The position numbers were made by a program, and so were the translations under genes. This document shows, piece after piece, positions 56,300 to 64,000 of a stretch of 64,000 nt of DNA (positions are counted from its first letter, which is position 1; the number at the start of each line of letters is the position of its first letter). The DNA comes from Pachypanchax playfairii (taxonomy: Eukaryota; Chordata; Actinopteri; Cyprinodontiformes; Aplocheilidae): assembly GCA_006937955.1 (NCBI GenBank), contig SSNP01000065.1:2676993-2740992 (forward strand). Reading direction: 5' to 3'. The notes under the pieces were generated by a model. The model worked only from the letters and a program-made list of their open reading frames with translations, made no database searches and had not been told where the DNA came from.

Positions 56300-58250
56300 G
56301 GACACAGTCCTGTGAAGTCTGGCTCGATATTGGTCAGCTTCAGTCTCAAGTCTGGCTCAGCATCCATCCTGCTTCTCTATTGGGTCTTAATGAGAGCAAG
56401 TGAAGAGAAGCCTTTCTCGCACAGATATGTTGTCACAAAAGGAAGGAGAACGTGCACGGCCTTATCCAAAAGCGCTGAGTATTCCCTGTGTTGCTGTATC
56501 CAGAAGTCCAACAGTGACAGTTTTTTGAAACGAGTCTTCAACACTTCATCACAAGAAAGTTCTATTAAACGCTTCTGCTAGCAAACAGTAAAATCCTTGG
56601 GAATTTCAGATGTTTTGAAGCTCAATAGATTTCTAATCCAGTAGTTCACTTCTGGCATCTTGGGAAATATTCCCTGAACTGTTGTCTGAGGGATGCTAGG
56701 TGCGCAATGATGTTGTTCCGGATCCTGTCATCAAGTTGCAGGTTGCAGTCAAACAGAAAACTCTCCAAAGCAGGGAAAGCTGAAACATCACCTGTCATGA
56801 CTTTGATTTCGAACAGCTCCATCTTTTTCAGCATTGTGCTGACTTTGTAACTTTGCACTGCAAGATGGATTCTCATGAGATTTGGAGTTTTCCAGACCCA
56901 TGAAAATCCTTCTTGATTTACTGTGACTGGCTAAAGACAAATCCTCAAAGGCAGACACTTGCTGGCGCATCCTCCAATCAGCTTAAAATATTATATCAGA
57001 TGTCCCTCCCTTTTATAGACGGCTTCAAATGGAGCGGTTCCAGATGTATGTGTGTCTCCAACTCTACAAGACGTGGGGCTACACCTACATCTGGCAGAGC
57101 CAAGTTACTGACTTTGTCCTGCATTCAGATTGTTTAAATGTGAGAAAATATCTGACTATCTGTCTATATACTATCTGACTATAGCTGATATGCTAGCTGA
57201 CTAAGCCATGCAGTATCTTCAAAAACGTCTGATATGGAAATGTTTTTATCCTGTAAGAACACCTGGACCTCTTTGTGTAACTCAAAAAGCCGTGAAAGCA
57301 CTTTTCTCTTTGATAACCATCTGATTTCTGTATGAAGAAGTAGCTGGAAATGCTTGCTGCCCATCTTATCACAGAGTACGTGAAACATCAGACAGGCCTT
57401 ATTAGAATTAAAAGTTTTTACAGCTGAGTCAAGCACTGACTTCAGCTTACTGGGCATTTTCTTCACTGCAAGTGCCTGCCGATGGATGCTGCAATGTGTC
57501 CAGCACATCTCAGGAGCCACTTCCCGAATGCGGTTTGCTAGTCCACTGTGCCGGCCTGTCATCCCCCTGGTGCCATCGGTGCAGACTCCAACACACTTTA
57601 TCCAATCGAGTCCGTTCTCTTGCATGAAGGAGTTCAGCAGCTGAAATACATGCTTGGCTGTAGATCTAGTCTCAAGTTGTTGGCAGAACAGGAAATCCTC
57701 CTTAGCTTCACCATCGCACACATATCTGACATACACAAGCAAATTAGTCAAATCTGCAACATTGGTTGTTTCATCAAGTTGGAGGTAATGATACAGACTT
57801 CCTTTGATTTGCTGAATTAGTGTCTTTTTAACATTGTCAGCCATAATTAGTATTCTCTGTGACACTGTGTCGTTTGACAGCAGCCTTCTCCCCGCAAATG
57901 ATGTGTGTAATTTCTTTGGCTAATGGCAGACACAGTTGCTCGCCTATTGTGTTGGTTCTTTGTCAGTCCCGTGCCAACTAAATCCAAATTTAAGGTAGCT
58001 GAAGTCATATTTCCTGACTGCTTTGCGTCAATTGGTTATCATAGGTGCTGTGGAAACTTGACTGGCACCTCTCAAGTAGCCACTAGCACTTGTGCTCGGT
58101 TCACTGTTTTCTTCTTTATTTTCATGGTGGCTGCCAGAAATATCCTCCTCCTGAACAGCAGTTTTCTTCGTAATAGTTCCAGTTTGAAACCACGATTGAA
58201 GTGTTCTTGAACCACTCACCTTCCCACATAACATTTTTTCTCTGCTTAAC
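56300..58250 (-). pseudogene. hAT transposase (SCAND3/ZBED5-like), broken
   Basis: The N-terminal part (58234-57900) has RKAVRKYDFSYLKFGFSW, but the zinc-binding segment is largely deleted. The catalytic core (57865-57179) has HYLQLDETTNVADLTNLLVY (first Asp), VGVCTDGTRGMTGRHSGLAN (second Asp) and LLHTEIRWLSKRKVLSRLFE. After a small duplication and the 260-bp MITE, it continues with TMLKKMELFEIKVMTGDVSA (56876-56646). It ends in the hATC-like segment (about 56330-56600, VTTYLCEKGFSSLALIKTQ). Stops and shifts make it nonfunctional. Confidence 0.85.
56848..57107. mobile_element. Copy B: 260-bp MITE with 9-bp target duplication
   Basis: The left end TAACTTTGCACTGCAAGATG and the right end CATCTGGCAGAGCCAAGTTA are inverted with about four mismatches in 20. 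CTGACTTTG lies on both sides (56839-56847 and 57108-57116). Removing the insert rejoins hAT coding (VSTMLKKMELF preceded by MQDK). A subterminal inverted pair CCAGATGTATG / CTACATCTGG forms a hairpin. A 9-bp duplication fits Mutator-like or a related superfamily. Confidence 0.85.
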
Positions 58251-58531
58251 TTTTCACACTATTCAACTCATAACCAGTCATGTCTCCACTAAGAGCATGT
58301 TACGTAGGCTACGTGAACACTTCTTCTCCTTCTCGTTTTACAGCAATGGGAAGACAATTCTTAGGCTATTTTAAATATTTATTTGTTATACTTTAAGTAT
58401 TTTAATTCAAAGTTTTGTGCTATTTTGATTGACTTTTAAAATGTTTTACTTTTTTATTTTCAAAAAATATTTATGAATTTCCTCCAAGTACCACTAGTGG
58501 GAGCTCACGTACCACAGTTTGAAAACGTCTG

Positions 58532-58996
58532 CCTTAGGATATGACCTATATACTGTAGTTTAAAGGTGGCATATGGAACTTGGAACAGAATAACACGGCA
58601 CAAAGCCTTCAGCCATCTGGGTGCCAGGCTCGTTAAACCCCCCCCCCGCTTGCGCTCCAATGCTGAGGTCGACCAATATTCCTCACCAAACCCACTCTGA
58701 TCCTCGATCCGAGCAGGACAATAAAATATCATGAGTTCAGCTCACTAATCATGCTCTCCAACCCCACTGATAAAAAAACAGTCATCAATTCAGTTCGTGG
58801 CAAAGAGCTCATAATGGCCTATATGCACGCACCACTTGCGCATTCCCCGGAAGACTTCAGTCCTACTTCCGGTTGTAGGAGTAATCGGCGAAGCTGAGTG
58901 AAATGACTGAGGTTACATTTATTTAATCGTGAACTTACGTAAACCTGTCTCCCACATCCATGTAACACTACATTTTAGTATTCTATTACTCTTCAC
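58532..58996. other. Noncoding stretch
   Basis: Contains a C-rich run (58638-58648) but no recognisable element end or gene. Confidence 0.45.
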
Positions 58997-59069
58997 TTAC
59001 TGTAAAAAGTTACCCGAGCTAATGCTAATGGTTCGCAAGGCTAATTTCTGTAAAAAAATATATTTATTA

Positions 59070-59248
59070 CCTTGGATAAAACGTGATGTCATCATCAGAA
59101 GAAGCAAACCGCTCCAAACCAATCTTTCAGCTGACCGGAGCTTTGAGAGCTCGGACCGGAGTTCTTCTGTCTCATCCAGGGCCAAGTCCGCTGCTGCTGG
59201 CTCCGTGGTGTAGCAGTTGTCATGGTCATGGCAGTCAACCTCCATCAC
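59070..59248 (-). pseudogene. First-exon remnant of a DDE transposase with a splice-donor-like end
   Basis: From ATG 59248 the minus strand encodes MEVDCHDHDNCYTTEPAAAD then DETEELRSELSKLRSAE. After a one-base frameshift it reads KIGLERFASSDDDITFYPR and ends AAG|GTAATA, a good 5' splice site. The RFGLERFAxSDxDIRFYTR signature is one I associate with multi-exon fish DDE transposases (ISL2EU/THAP-linked type). No following exon was found in the window. Confidence 0.5.
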
Positions 59249-59872
59249 TGGCTCCTTATCATCAGAGAGAGATCAGCCATTTTTTGTCGACATGGTTTGC
59301 CTTTGAACTTCCTGCAGAAGATACATTTAGATAGAATCTTTCTTGTGGCTGCGTTGGCATGAGTAATCCAGAACCTTTTTCTCAACTTTGAAAAGACTTG
59401 ATTTCTTCCTGCGTGGTTTACACGTTTGTGAACATCCATGATTATCAGGCTCAAGCAATTACAGACAACATTCCCCACCGGGTATGTAGACTTAACTTGT
59501 CGTACCTTGAGAAGATGAGATGATCGTTTTCCAAACGCCATTGTAGTCCCAACGCTCTTTTCGTTGGAAGCTGATCCTTGTCCAAATCAAGCACTTTGAT
59601 ATGAATGCCGTATATTCTTTGTGAAATCATTCATTTCTTTCCATTTGTTTTCTCAGACTACACAGGCGCTGTTGTGCAATACATCTGTTGTTCGGGAGTT
59701 TAATGTTCGGTTCTTTGAATGGTAGCTGTAAACTATAGTGTCCATTTTCTAATTTCACTGATTCGTTCATAATCCACAGAAATTTTTGTTCATCTTGTGA
59801 AAGTTCCTCCTTGTCCTCTTTACTTAAATCTTTGAAGTCATGTTCATACTGTTTTTTCAGGAGATTTTCCAA
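59245..59872 (-). pseudogene. BEL pol remnants: RT edges and integrase HHCC
   Basis: 59872-59627 has MENLLKKQYEHDFKDL and NGHYSLQLPFKEPNIKLPNN, the N-terminus of Pao-type RT. A junction near 59600 jumps to LDLDKDQLP-like and ALGLQW-like post-RT sequence, so the YxDD core is missing. The last frame (59541-59245) has DVHKRVNHAGRNQVFSKLRK and ILSKCIFCRKFKGKPC, the integrase zinc-binding His/Cys pattern. Confidence 0.82.
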
Positions 59873-60171
59873 TGTGAGTACTGAAGTACGACTGTTGTAA
59901 ACTGCCTGTTAACATCCGACCGGTCAGAACACTCTTCCTCTGTGCCACTTACAACCCACCCCAATAGGGTCTTTGTGGCATAAGGTCCTTCACCTTGGCT
60001 GTTAATCACCTCCCAGGGTTCATGCAATTTTGCTACATCTGTACCTATAAGCAGATCCACACCGGCGTCTATCCCAGGTAAGTCCACTTGTGACAGGTAT
60101 GTCCATTGTTTAATGTCCTCGTTTTTAACAATGTTGGCTGTGTCAACTGGCATTTGTTTTTGTGTGTACAC
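59857..60171 (-). pseudogene. BEL protease-region continuation (DUF1758-like)
   Basis: The frame has YLSQVDLPGIDAGVDLLIGT and LHEPWEVINSQGEGPYATKT, then LLGWVVSGTE, a conserved segment of Pao-type polyproteins just upstream of RT. It is separated from the next upstream frame by stops near 60200-60300. Confidence 0.85.
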
Positions 60172-60299
60172 AACAGGTAAGTCGTAAAATTCCGCTCCAT
60201 GAAGACTTGAGATTTCCAGATCGTTCAGACTTTACGTAGAGGCTGTTGTGGTTGGACTCATCGTTAGCAGATGGATTTTTGATTTCCTTCCTGTAAGGT

Positions 60300-61370
60300 T
60301 TAGTTTTTCATTAAATTCTCCGTGCAGAATGTGAAAGTTGACCCATTATCCAAAAATGCACAGGTTTGAACAAGCTTGTTTCCTTTCTTTGACTTGACTG
60401 TAACAGGGAGTATTGAGAGCTTCCCACTAATACCGGCCCCAGTATGACTCACACATGATTGAAATGACAGACTTGGGCTTGAGGGTAAATTCAGTTGAAC
60501 ATTGGTCCTTACGTCTTTGTCGACCTTTGTTGTTATATGTAAAACAGCAGGATGGTTCAACTTACAGTTATTGCAAATCATAGGTGTGGTACATTGCTTG
60601 GAAAAATGACCTATATTTAGAAATTTAAAACAAGCTCTCTTCTCCTTCAAAATTCTCAGTTTGTCACGATGTTGCTTTTCATTGAATTGTTGACAGCTGT
60701 TAAGTGCATGAGGTTTTGAACAAAACAGACATTTAAATGTATTTCCATAATTTTCTTTGTTCCTTTCTATACTACCTTTGATCTGTGATTTGTCAGCTTG
60801 ACAAACGTTGACACCAAAGTAGTCATGCCTTTGCCTTGGTTTGAACAGTTCAGTTGATTTGGCAGGTTTATTACGCTCCCCTTGTCTTTGTATGTCCCCA
60901 AACACAAGATCAGAGATGATTCTCAATTTACGTTCCACAAAGTTTACCATGTCCACAAAGTTTGGTCTGCGGTGGTAGGTTTCTTGAATATTACAAGCAA
61001 TGTTTCTGAACTGTTCATTCATTTTGTACGGTAGTTTGGAAATGACAGTTTTTAGGCTTGCCGACATAGTCAGTTCATTTAAATTGACGAGATCTGACAT
61101 TGCATTACAGCAACCAGGTAGGAATAATGCGTAGTTTTGTAAAAGAGACACATTTTCAACTTTGATGGTTGGCCAGGTAAGTACTTTATGCATGTACGCA
61201 TTTGTGAGCCTTGTCCCATTTCCAAAATGTTCCTGGAGTAATGTCTTTGCATTTATGAAGCCAGCTTCTGGAGGCATGTGTAGACAGGTTTGAATCAGTT
61301 CCTTAGGTCGCCCTCTGGTGTATTTTTCCAAAAAATACAAACAGTCCCCTTTATTATCACCTCCACACAA
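60300..61370 (-). CDS. BEL gag/protease region, 356-residue open frame
   Basis: The N-terminal part matches the DUF1759-type gag of Pao elements (FLEKYTRGRPKELIQTCLHM, AKTLLQEHFGN). A middle part carries CLFCSKPHALNSCQQF and a second cluster (ACFKFLNIGHFSKQCTTPMI then CNNCKLNHPAVLH), where the usual CxxC of the first knuckle is CFKFL, so one Cys is lost. The end has CAFLDNGSTFTFCTENLM, the aspartic protease active-site region (LDxGS). It is out of frame with the coiled-coil start at 61357-61638. Confidence 0.85.
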   Translation of the reverse strand: MCGGDNKGDCLYFLEKYTRGRPKELIQTCLHMPPEAGFINAKTLLQEHFGNGTRLTNAYMHKVLTWPTIKVENVSLLQNYALFLPGCCNAMSDLVNLNELTMSASLKTVISKLPYKMNEQFRNIACNIQETYHRRPNFVDMVNFVERKLRIISDLVFGDIQRQGERNKPAKSTELFKPRQRHDYFGVNVCQADKSQIKGSIERNKENYGNTFKCLFCSKPHALNSCQQFNEKQHRDKLRILKEKRACFKFLNIGHFSKQCTTPMICNNCKLNHPAVLHITTKVDKDVRTNVQLNLPSSPSLSFQSCVSHTGAGISGKLSILPVTVKSKKGNKLVQTCAFLDNGSTFTFCTENLMKN

Positions 61371-61780
61371 TGTTTAAATGTTTGCATAAAAATGGTGAAC
61401 TTGAGTGGATCGCCATCAAAGATTGGAATCTCCCTGGATGGTAATAGTGTACCGCGGTGAAAGTGGTTTTGTTTTTTCTTGCTTTAAACAGATAAGAGTT
61501 CATGTAATCACCATGTTTCTCCAAGACTGCAAGTTCAGCATCAGCCACTTTTATTTCGGCCTCCAATTCCACCTTTTCAATCTTCTCTCTTAGTTCTTCT
61601 TGCTGCTCCTCCCACTCCTGTTTTTGCTTCAGTGCCATTTGTTGCAGTTTATACTTTTATTGTAATGCTGTTTCCTTAGCAAGTAGCGCTGCTTTTTTAG
61701 CTTCTGCTTGAGCTTTTAAAGTAGAGGATCTGGTTGAGTGGCTTGATCCTGTTGCTCTTGATACGTTAGATGCAAGCAGG
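61357..61780 (-). pseudogene. BEL gag N-terminal coiled coil
   Basis: It reads SNVSRATGSSHSTRSSTLKA, then AQAEAKKAALLAKETALQ, a stop, and MALKQKQEWEEQQEELREK with KVADAELAVLEKHGDYMN. Heptad-like Ala/Leu/Lys/Glu composition is typical of Pao gag starts. Confidence 0.75.
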
Positions 61781-61788
61781 GGAACCAA

Positions 61789-62330
61789 GCAGGGATTTCA
61801 GTAGAGCAAGGTAACAGATAATTCAAGTGTGGTAGGTTTCGATTTTCGTTGACTTCCGGGCGAAACTGGTGACGCGGGTTACGTAATACTCTGGCGGAAA
61901 TACGTGACGCGGGTCACGTGATTTGAGGCGAAAAAAATCCCGTTTAAAAGCGAGTAACTTACTGTTCACGGCAGAACAAGCAGGGATTTCAGTAGAGCAA
62001 GGTAACAGATAATTCAGGTGTGGTAGGTTTCGATTTTCGTTGACTTCCGGGCGAAACTGGTGACGCGGGTTACGTAATACTCTGGCGGAAATACGTGACG
62101 CGGGTCACGTGATTTGAGGCGAAAAAAATCCCGTTTAAAAGCGAGTAACTTACTGTTCACGGCAGAACAAGCAGGGATTTCAGTAGAGCAAGGTAACAGA
62201 TAATTCAGGTGTGGTGGTTTCGATCTTTTGTTCACTTCCGGGCGAAACTGGTGACGCGGGTTACGTAATACTCTGGCGGAAATACGTGACGCGGGTCACG
62301 TGATTTGAGGCGAAAAGGCGGTCACGCAGG
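61789..62330 (+). repeat. Tandem 191-bp monomers, about 2.8 copies (LINE 5' UTR)
   Basis: The word GCAGGGATTTCAGTAGAGCA begins at 61789, 61980 and 62171, an exact 191-bp period. Each copy holds GACTTCCGGGCG (ETS-type site), GGGTTACGTAATAC (CRE/PAR-like palindrome TTACGTAA), ATACGTGACGCGGG and GGGTCACGTGATTTG (E-box CACGTG). The first two copies are almost identical; the third diverges at its end (GGCGAAAAGGCGG). The array ends about 200 bp before the LINE ATG. It resembles the promoter monomers of mouse L1 in layout, but the function is inferred. Confidence 0.85.
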
Positions 62331-62524
62331 TGTCAGCCTGTTGCAATTAGCTTAGCCAATCAACTGTGTGATTGTTAGGTATATAGCCAGACACATTAGG
62401 CTGAGCGTCAGCGAGGCGTCAGCGAGTTTGGTCCCACATCGGTTAAGACCACAGAGGGTCAAGACCTGCGAGTCTACCTGCGCGAGTCCACCGAGCAAAG
62501 TAAGCAAACCACTACACAGACACC

Positions 62525-64000
62525 ATGTGCAAATCACACATCCCAGTCATAGTTGGGCACAGACCTCGACGCACTCTCTATAGACAACGTAATCCGCACT
62601 GCCTCATCCAGCCCATGGCGTGTCGGGCTGCCACTGCCTCCGTTACCCTCGGCCTCTGGAACTGTCAGTCCGCAGTTAACAAAACAGAGTTCATCAGTTC
62701 TCTGCCGCACCTCTCCGATATACAGGTCCTAGCCCTGACCGAGACCTGGATCCGTCCTGACAACACAGCAACACCGGCTGCCCTCTCTTCTCATGCAGAA
62801 TTCACACACACTCCTCGTCCTGCTGGGCGAGGAGGCGGTACAGGCATCCTGATTTCCAAAATGTGGAAATTTTCCTCCTTGCTAACCACTACCACCTGCT
62901 CCTCATTCGAATTTCATGCAGTACGAATCTCTAAGCCCGTCGCTGCCTATGTTTTGGTTATTTACCGCCCTCCGGGAGGCAACATGGAGCAATTTATGGA
63001 TGAACTGGACACAATCCTATCCGACATTCCAGATGATAACTCCCCTTTAATAGTTATGGGCGACATGAACATTCATATTGATAAAACGCAAGCTCATAAC
63101 TTTCTGGCCCTGGTCCACTCCTTCAATCTCAATCTGGTCCAGACTCCCCCAACACACAGAGCTGGCAACACACTGGACCTGGTACTGACCAGAAACTGCA
63201 CTGCAGGTAACGTGCAAGTCACACCGCTGCACCTCTCAGACCACTTCCTGATTAAATTCTGCATCTCCATCCCTTACGTACCTAACGCAAAAGTAAAGAC
63301 TGTCTCCTACCGCAGAAACCTTCAATCTCTCACTCCCTCGCAGCTATCGGAGCATGTCTGCTCCTCCCTCCCTTCCTACTCGGTGCTCTCAACTCTGCCT
63401 GTAAATGACGCAACAGAGACGCTCTGCTCCTCACTAGCTTCTTCTCTGGACGAAGTCTGCCCTCGTGTGTCAAAGCTGGCCGCCCGGCAGCGTCCTAGTC
63501 CGTGGCTCACAGACACTCTGAGGGATCACAGAGCTGGTCTGAGAGCAGCTGAAAGGAAATGGCGCAAATCCAAAAATCTCTCTGACTTGTCCGAATACCA
63601 GCAAATGCTCTCTAGCTTCACATCCTGCTTAAAGGCTGCCAAGATAGCTTTTTATCAAAACAAAATCCAAAATGCTCCTAGCATGGGAAAACTATTCAAG
63701 ACATTCAATACTCTTATCCGTCCTCCACCTGCTCAGCCACCCACCGGGCTGACTGCAGACATGTTCGCCACCTACTTCACCGACAAAATCGCCTCCATTA
63801 AAAATCAGTTTTCTGTGCCTGACAATCCCAGTCTGGTCCATCCTTCCTCCGGTCAATCGCTCTGCTCCTTCCGCTTACTGAATGAGGACGAAGTCTCCCG
63901 ACTCGTAGTGGAATCTAATCCAACCACGTGTCCTCTGGATCCGATTCCTACGGATATCCTGCTGAGCATTCTTCCTGCTGTCAAACCTGCAATAACCCAC
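62525..64000 (+). CDS. LINE ORF2 5' part: intact AP endonuclease and linker, open to the window edge
   Basis: No stop occurs in 492 codons from ATG 62525 (a second in-frame ATG is at 62615). Endonuclease motifs are complete: GLWNCQSAVNK (Asn), ALTETWI (Glu), VIYRPPGG (Tyr), VMGDMNIHID (Asp/Asn), AGNTLDLVLT and LSDHFLI (the SDH catalytic end). The linker has PSPWLTDTLRDHRAGLRAAE and WRKSKNLSDLSEYQQML. The RT entry FRLLNEDEVSRLVVESN and TTCPLDPIPTDILLSI follows at the edge. The protein nicks target DNA to prime reverse transcription in the nucleus. This LINE (L2/CR1-like) looks young, with tandem promoter-like repeats just upstream. Confidence 0.93.
   Translation, partial: MCKSHIPVIVGHRPRRTLYRQRNPHCLIQPMACRAATASVTLGLWNCQSAVNKTEFISSLPHLSDIQVLALTETWIRPDNTATPAALSSHAEFTHTPRPAGRGGGTGILISKMWKFSSLLTTTTCSSFEFHAVRISKPVAAYVLVIYRPPGGNMEQFMDELDTILSDIPDDNSPLIVMGDMNIHIDKTQAHNFLALVHSFNLNLVQTPPTHRAGNTLDLVLTRNCTAGNVQVTPLHLSDHFLIKFCISIPYVPNAKVKTVSYRRNLQSLTPSQLSEHVCSSLPSYSVLSTLPVNDATETLCSSLASSLDEVCPRVSKLAARQRPSPWLTDTLRDHRAGLRAAERKWRKSKNLSDLSEYQQMLSSFTSCLKAAKIAFYQNKIQNAPSMGKLFKTFNTLIRPPPAQPPTGLTADMFATYFTDKIASIKNQFSVPDNPSLVHPSSGQSLCSFRLLNEDEVSRLVVESNPTTCPLDPIPTDILLSILPAVKPAITH

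Larger units (their letters stand above)
55510..58531 (-). mobile_element. hAT element with perfect 8-bp target duplication
   Basis: The left end CAGTGTTTCTCAAACTTTTT and the right end AGTTTGAAAACGTCTG are inverted repeats with a few mismatches. CCTTAGGA flanks both sides (55502-55509 and 58532-58539), the 8-bp duplication of hAT insertion. Length is 3.02 kb. It carries a broken transposase on the minus strand, a LINE-tail-like insert (about 55600-55775), a GGGGACC/CA-repeat block (about 55920-56220) and a 260-bp MITE (56848-57107). Confidence 0.93.
59245..61780 (-). mobile_element. BEL/Pao LTR retrotransposon remnant
   Basis: The order on the minus strand is coiled-coil gag start (61780-61357), gag with zinc knuckles and protease-like region (61370-60300), protease continuation (60171-59857), RT N-terminus (59872-59627), post-RT and integrase zinc-binding region (about 59625-59245). 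The catalytic RT core, RNase H and integrase core are deleted or absent, and no LTR is seen. The young LINE starts immediately to its right. Confidence 0.88.

Overview
This window is teleost fish DNA, probably from a percomorph, and is almost entirely transposable-element sequence. The evidence is the mix of families: Tc1/mariner, several hAT elements, piggyBac-like TTAA MITEs, chromodomain Ty3/gypsy, a second Ty3/gypsy group, BEL/Pao, APE-type LINEs of the L2/CR1/Rex-like group and tRNA-derived SINEs. Long (CA)n and tetranucleotide microsatellites, and a short N gap inside a poly-C run, fit a draft fish assembly. I found no convincing host gene, no cellular tRNA or rRNA gene and nothing prokaryotic. 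All names come from motifs read by eye; no database search was possible.

Layout. 1-1745: 3' half of an open hAT transposase and its decayed 3' end. 1749-1912: Tc1 shard. 1926-2930: an unidentified minus-strand block with a small membrane-protein-like ORF. 3748-4830: piggyBac-like MITE. 5200-5462: LINE tail. 5616-6861: near-complete mariner. 7470-9042: 36-bp minisatellite. 10515-11375: LINE fragment. 11647-16760: a nest in which an old Tc1-like copy is split by a fold-back element (11955-12689) and by a 3.8-kb TIR element (12866-16645) that itself carries a LINE. 17170-18925: LINE. 19010-20520: LINE fragment joined in frame to a gypsy chromodomain and its LTR, followed by a SINE.

21-29 kb is noncoding with MITEs, microsatellites, a SINE and a LINE. 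29310-34080 is a truncated minus-strand Ty3/gypsy element (gag, protease, RT, RNase H). 36.5-40 kb holds SINEs, a solo LTR with target duplication, a Tc1 and a MITE. 40375-42660 is a minus-strand LINE. 43.0-43.9 kb holds hAT ends. 44170-48381 is a minus-strand chromodomain gypsy with both LTRs but internal deletions. 48440-52010 is a plus-strand LINE plus a LINE ORF1 esterase, both cut by SINEs. 53383-54967 is a complete but dead Tc1. 55510-58531 is a hAT with a perfect 8-bp duplication, containing a 260-bp MITE with a 9-bp duplication. 59245-61780 is a BEL/Pao remnant. 61789-64000 is the 5' part of a young LINE: about 2.8 tandem 191-bp promoter-like monomers, then an uninterrupted endonuclease ORF that runs off the window.

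The pieces do not form a host pathway. They record successive insertions, and nesting plus target-site duplications give relative ages. The most interesting items are the tandem 5'-monomer LINE, the minisatellite open in two forward frames, the fold-back and 9-bp-TSD MITEs, the LINE/chromodomain chimeric ORF and the unidentified ORF block at 1.9-2.9 kb.
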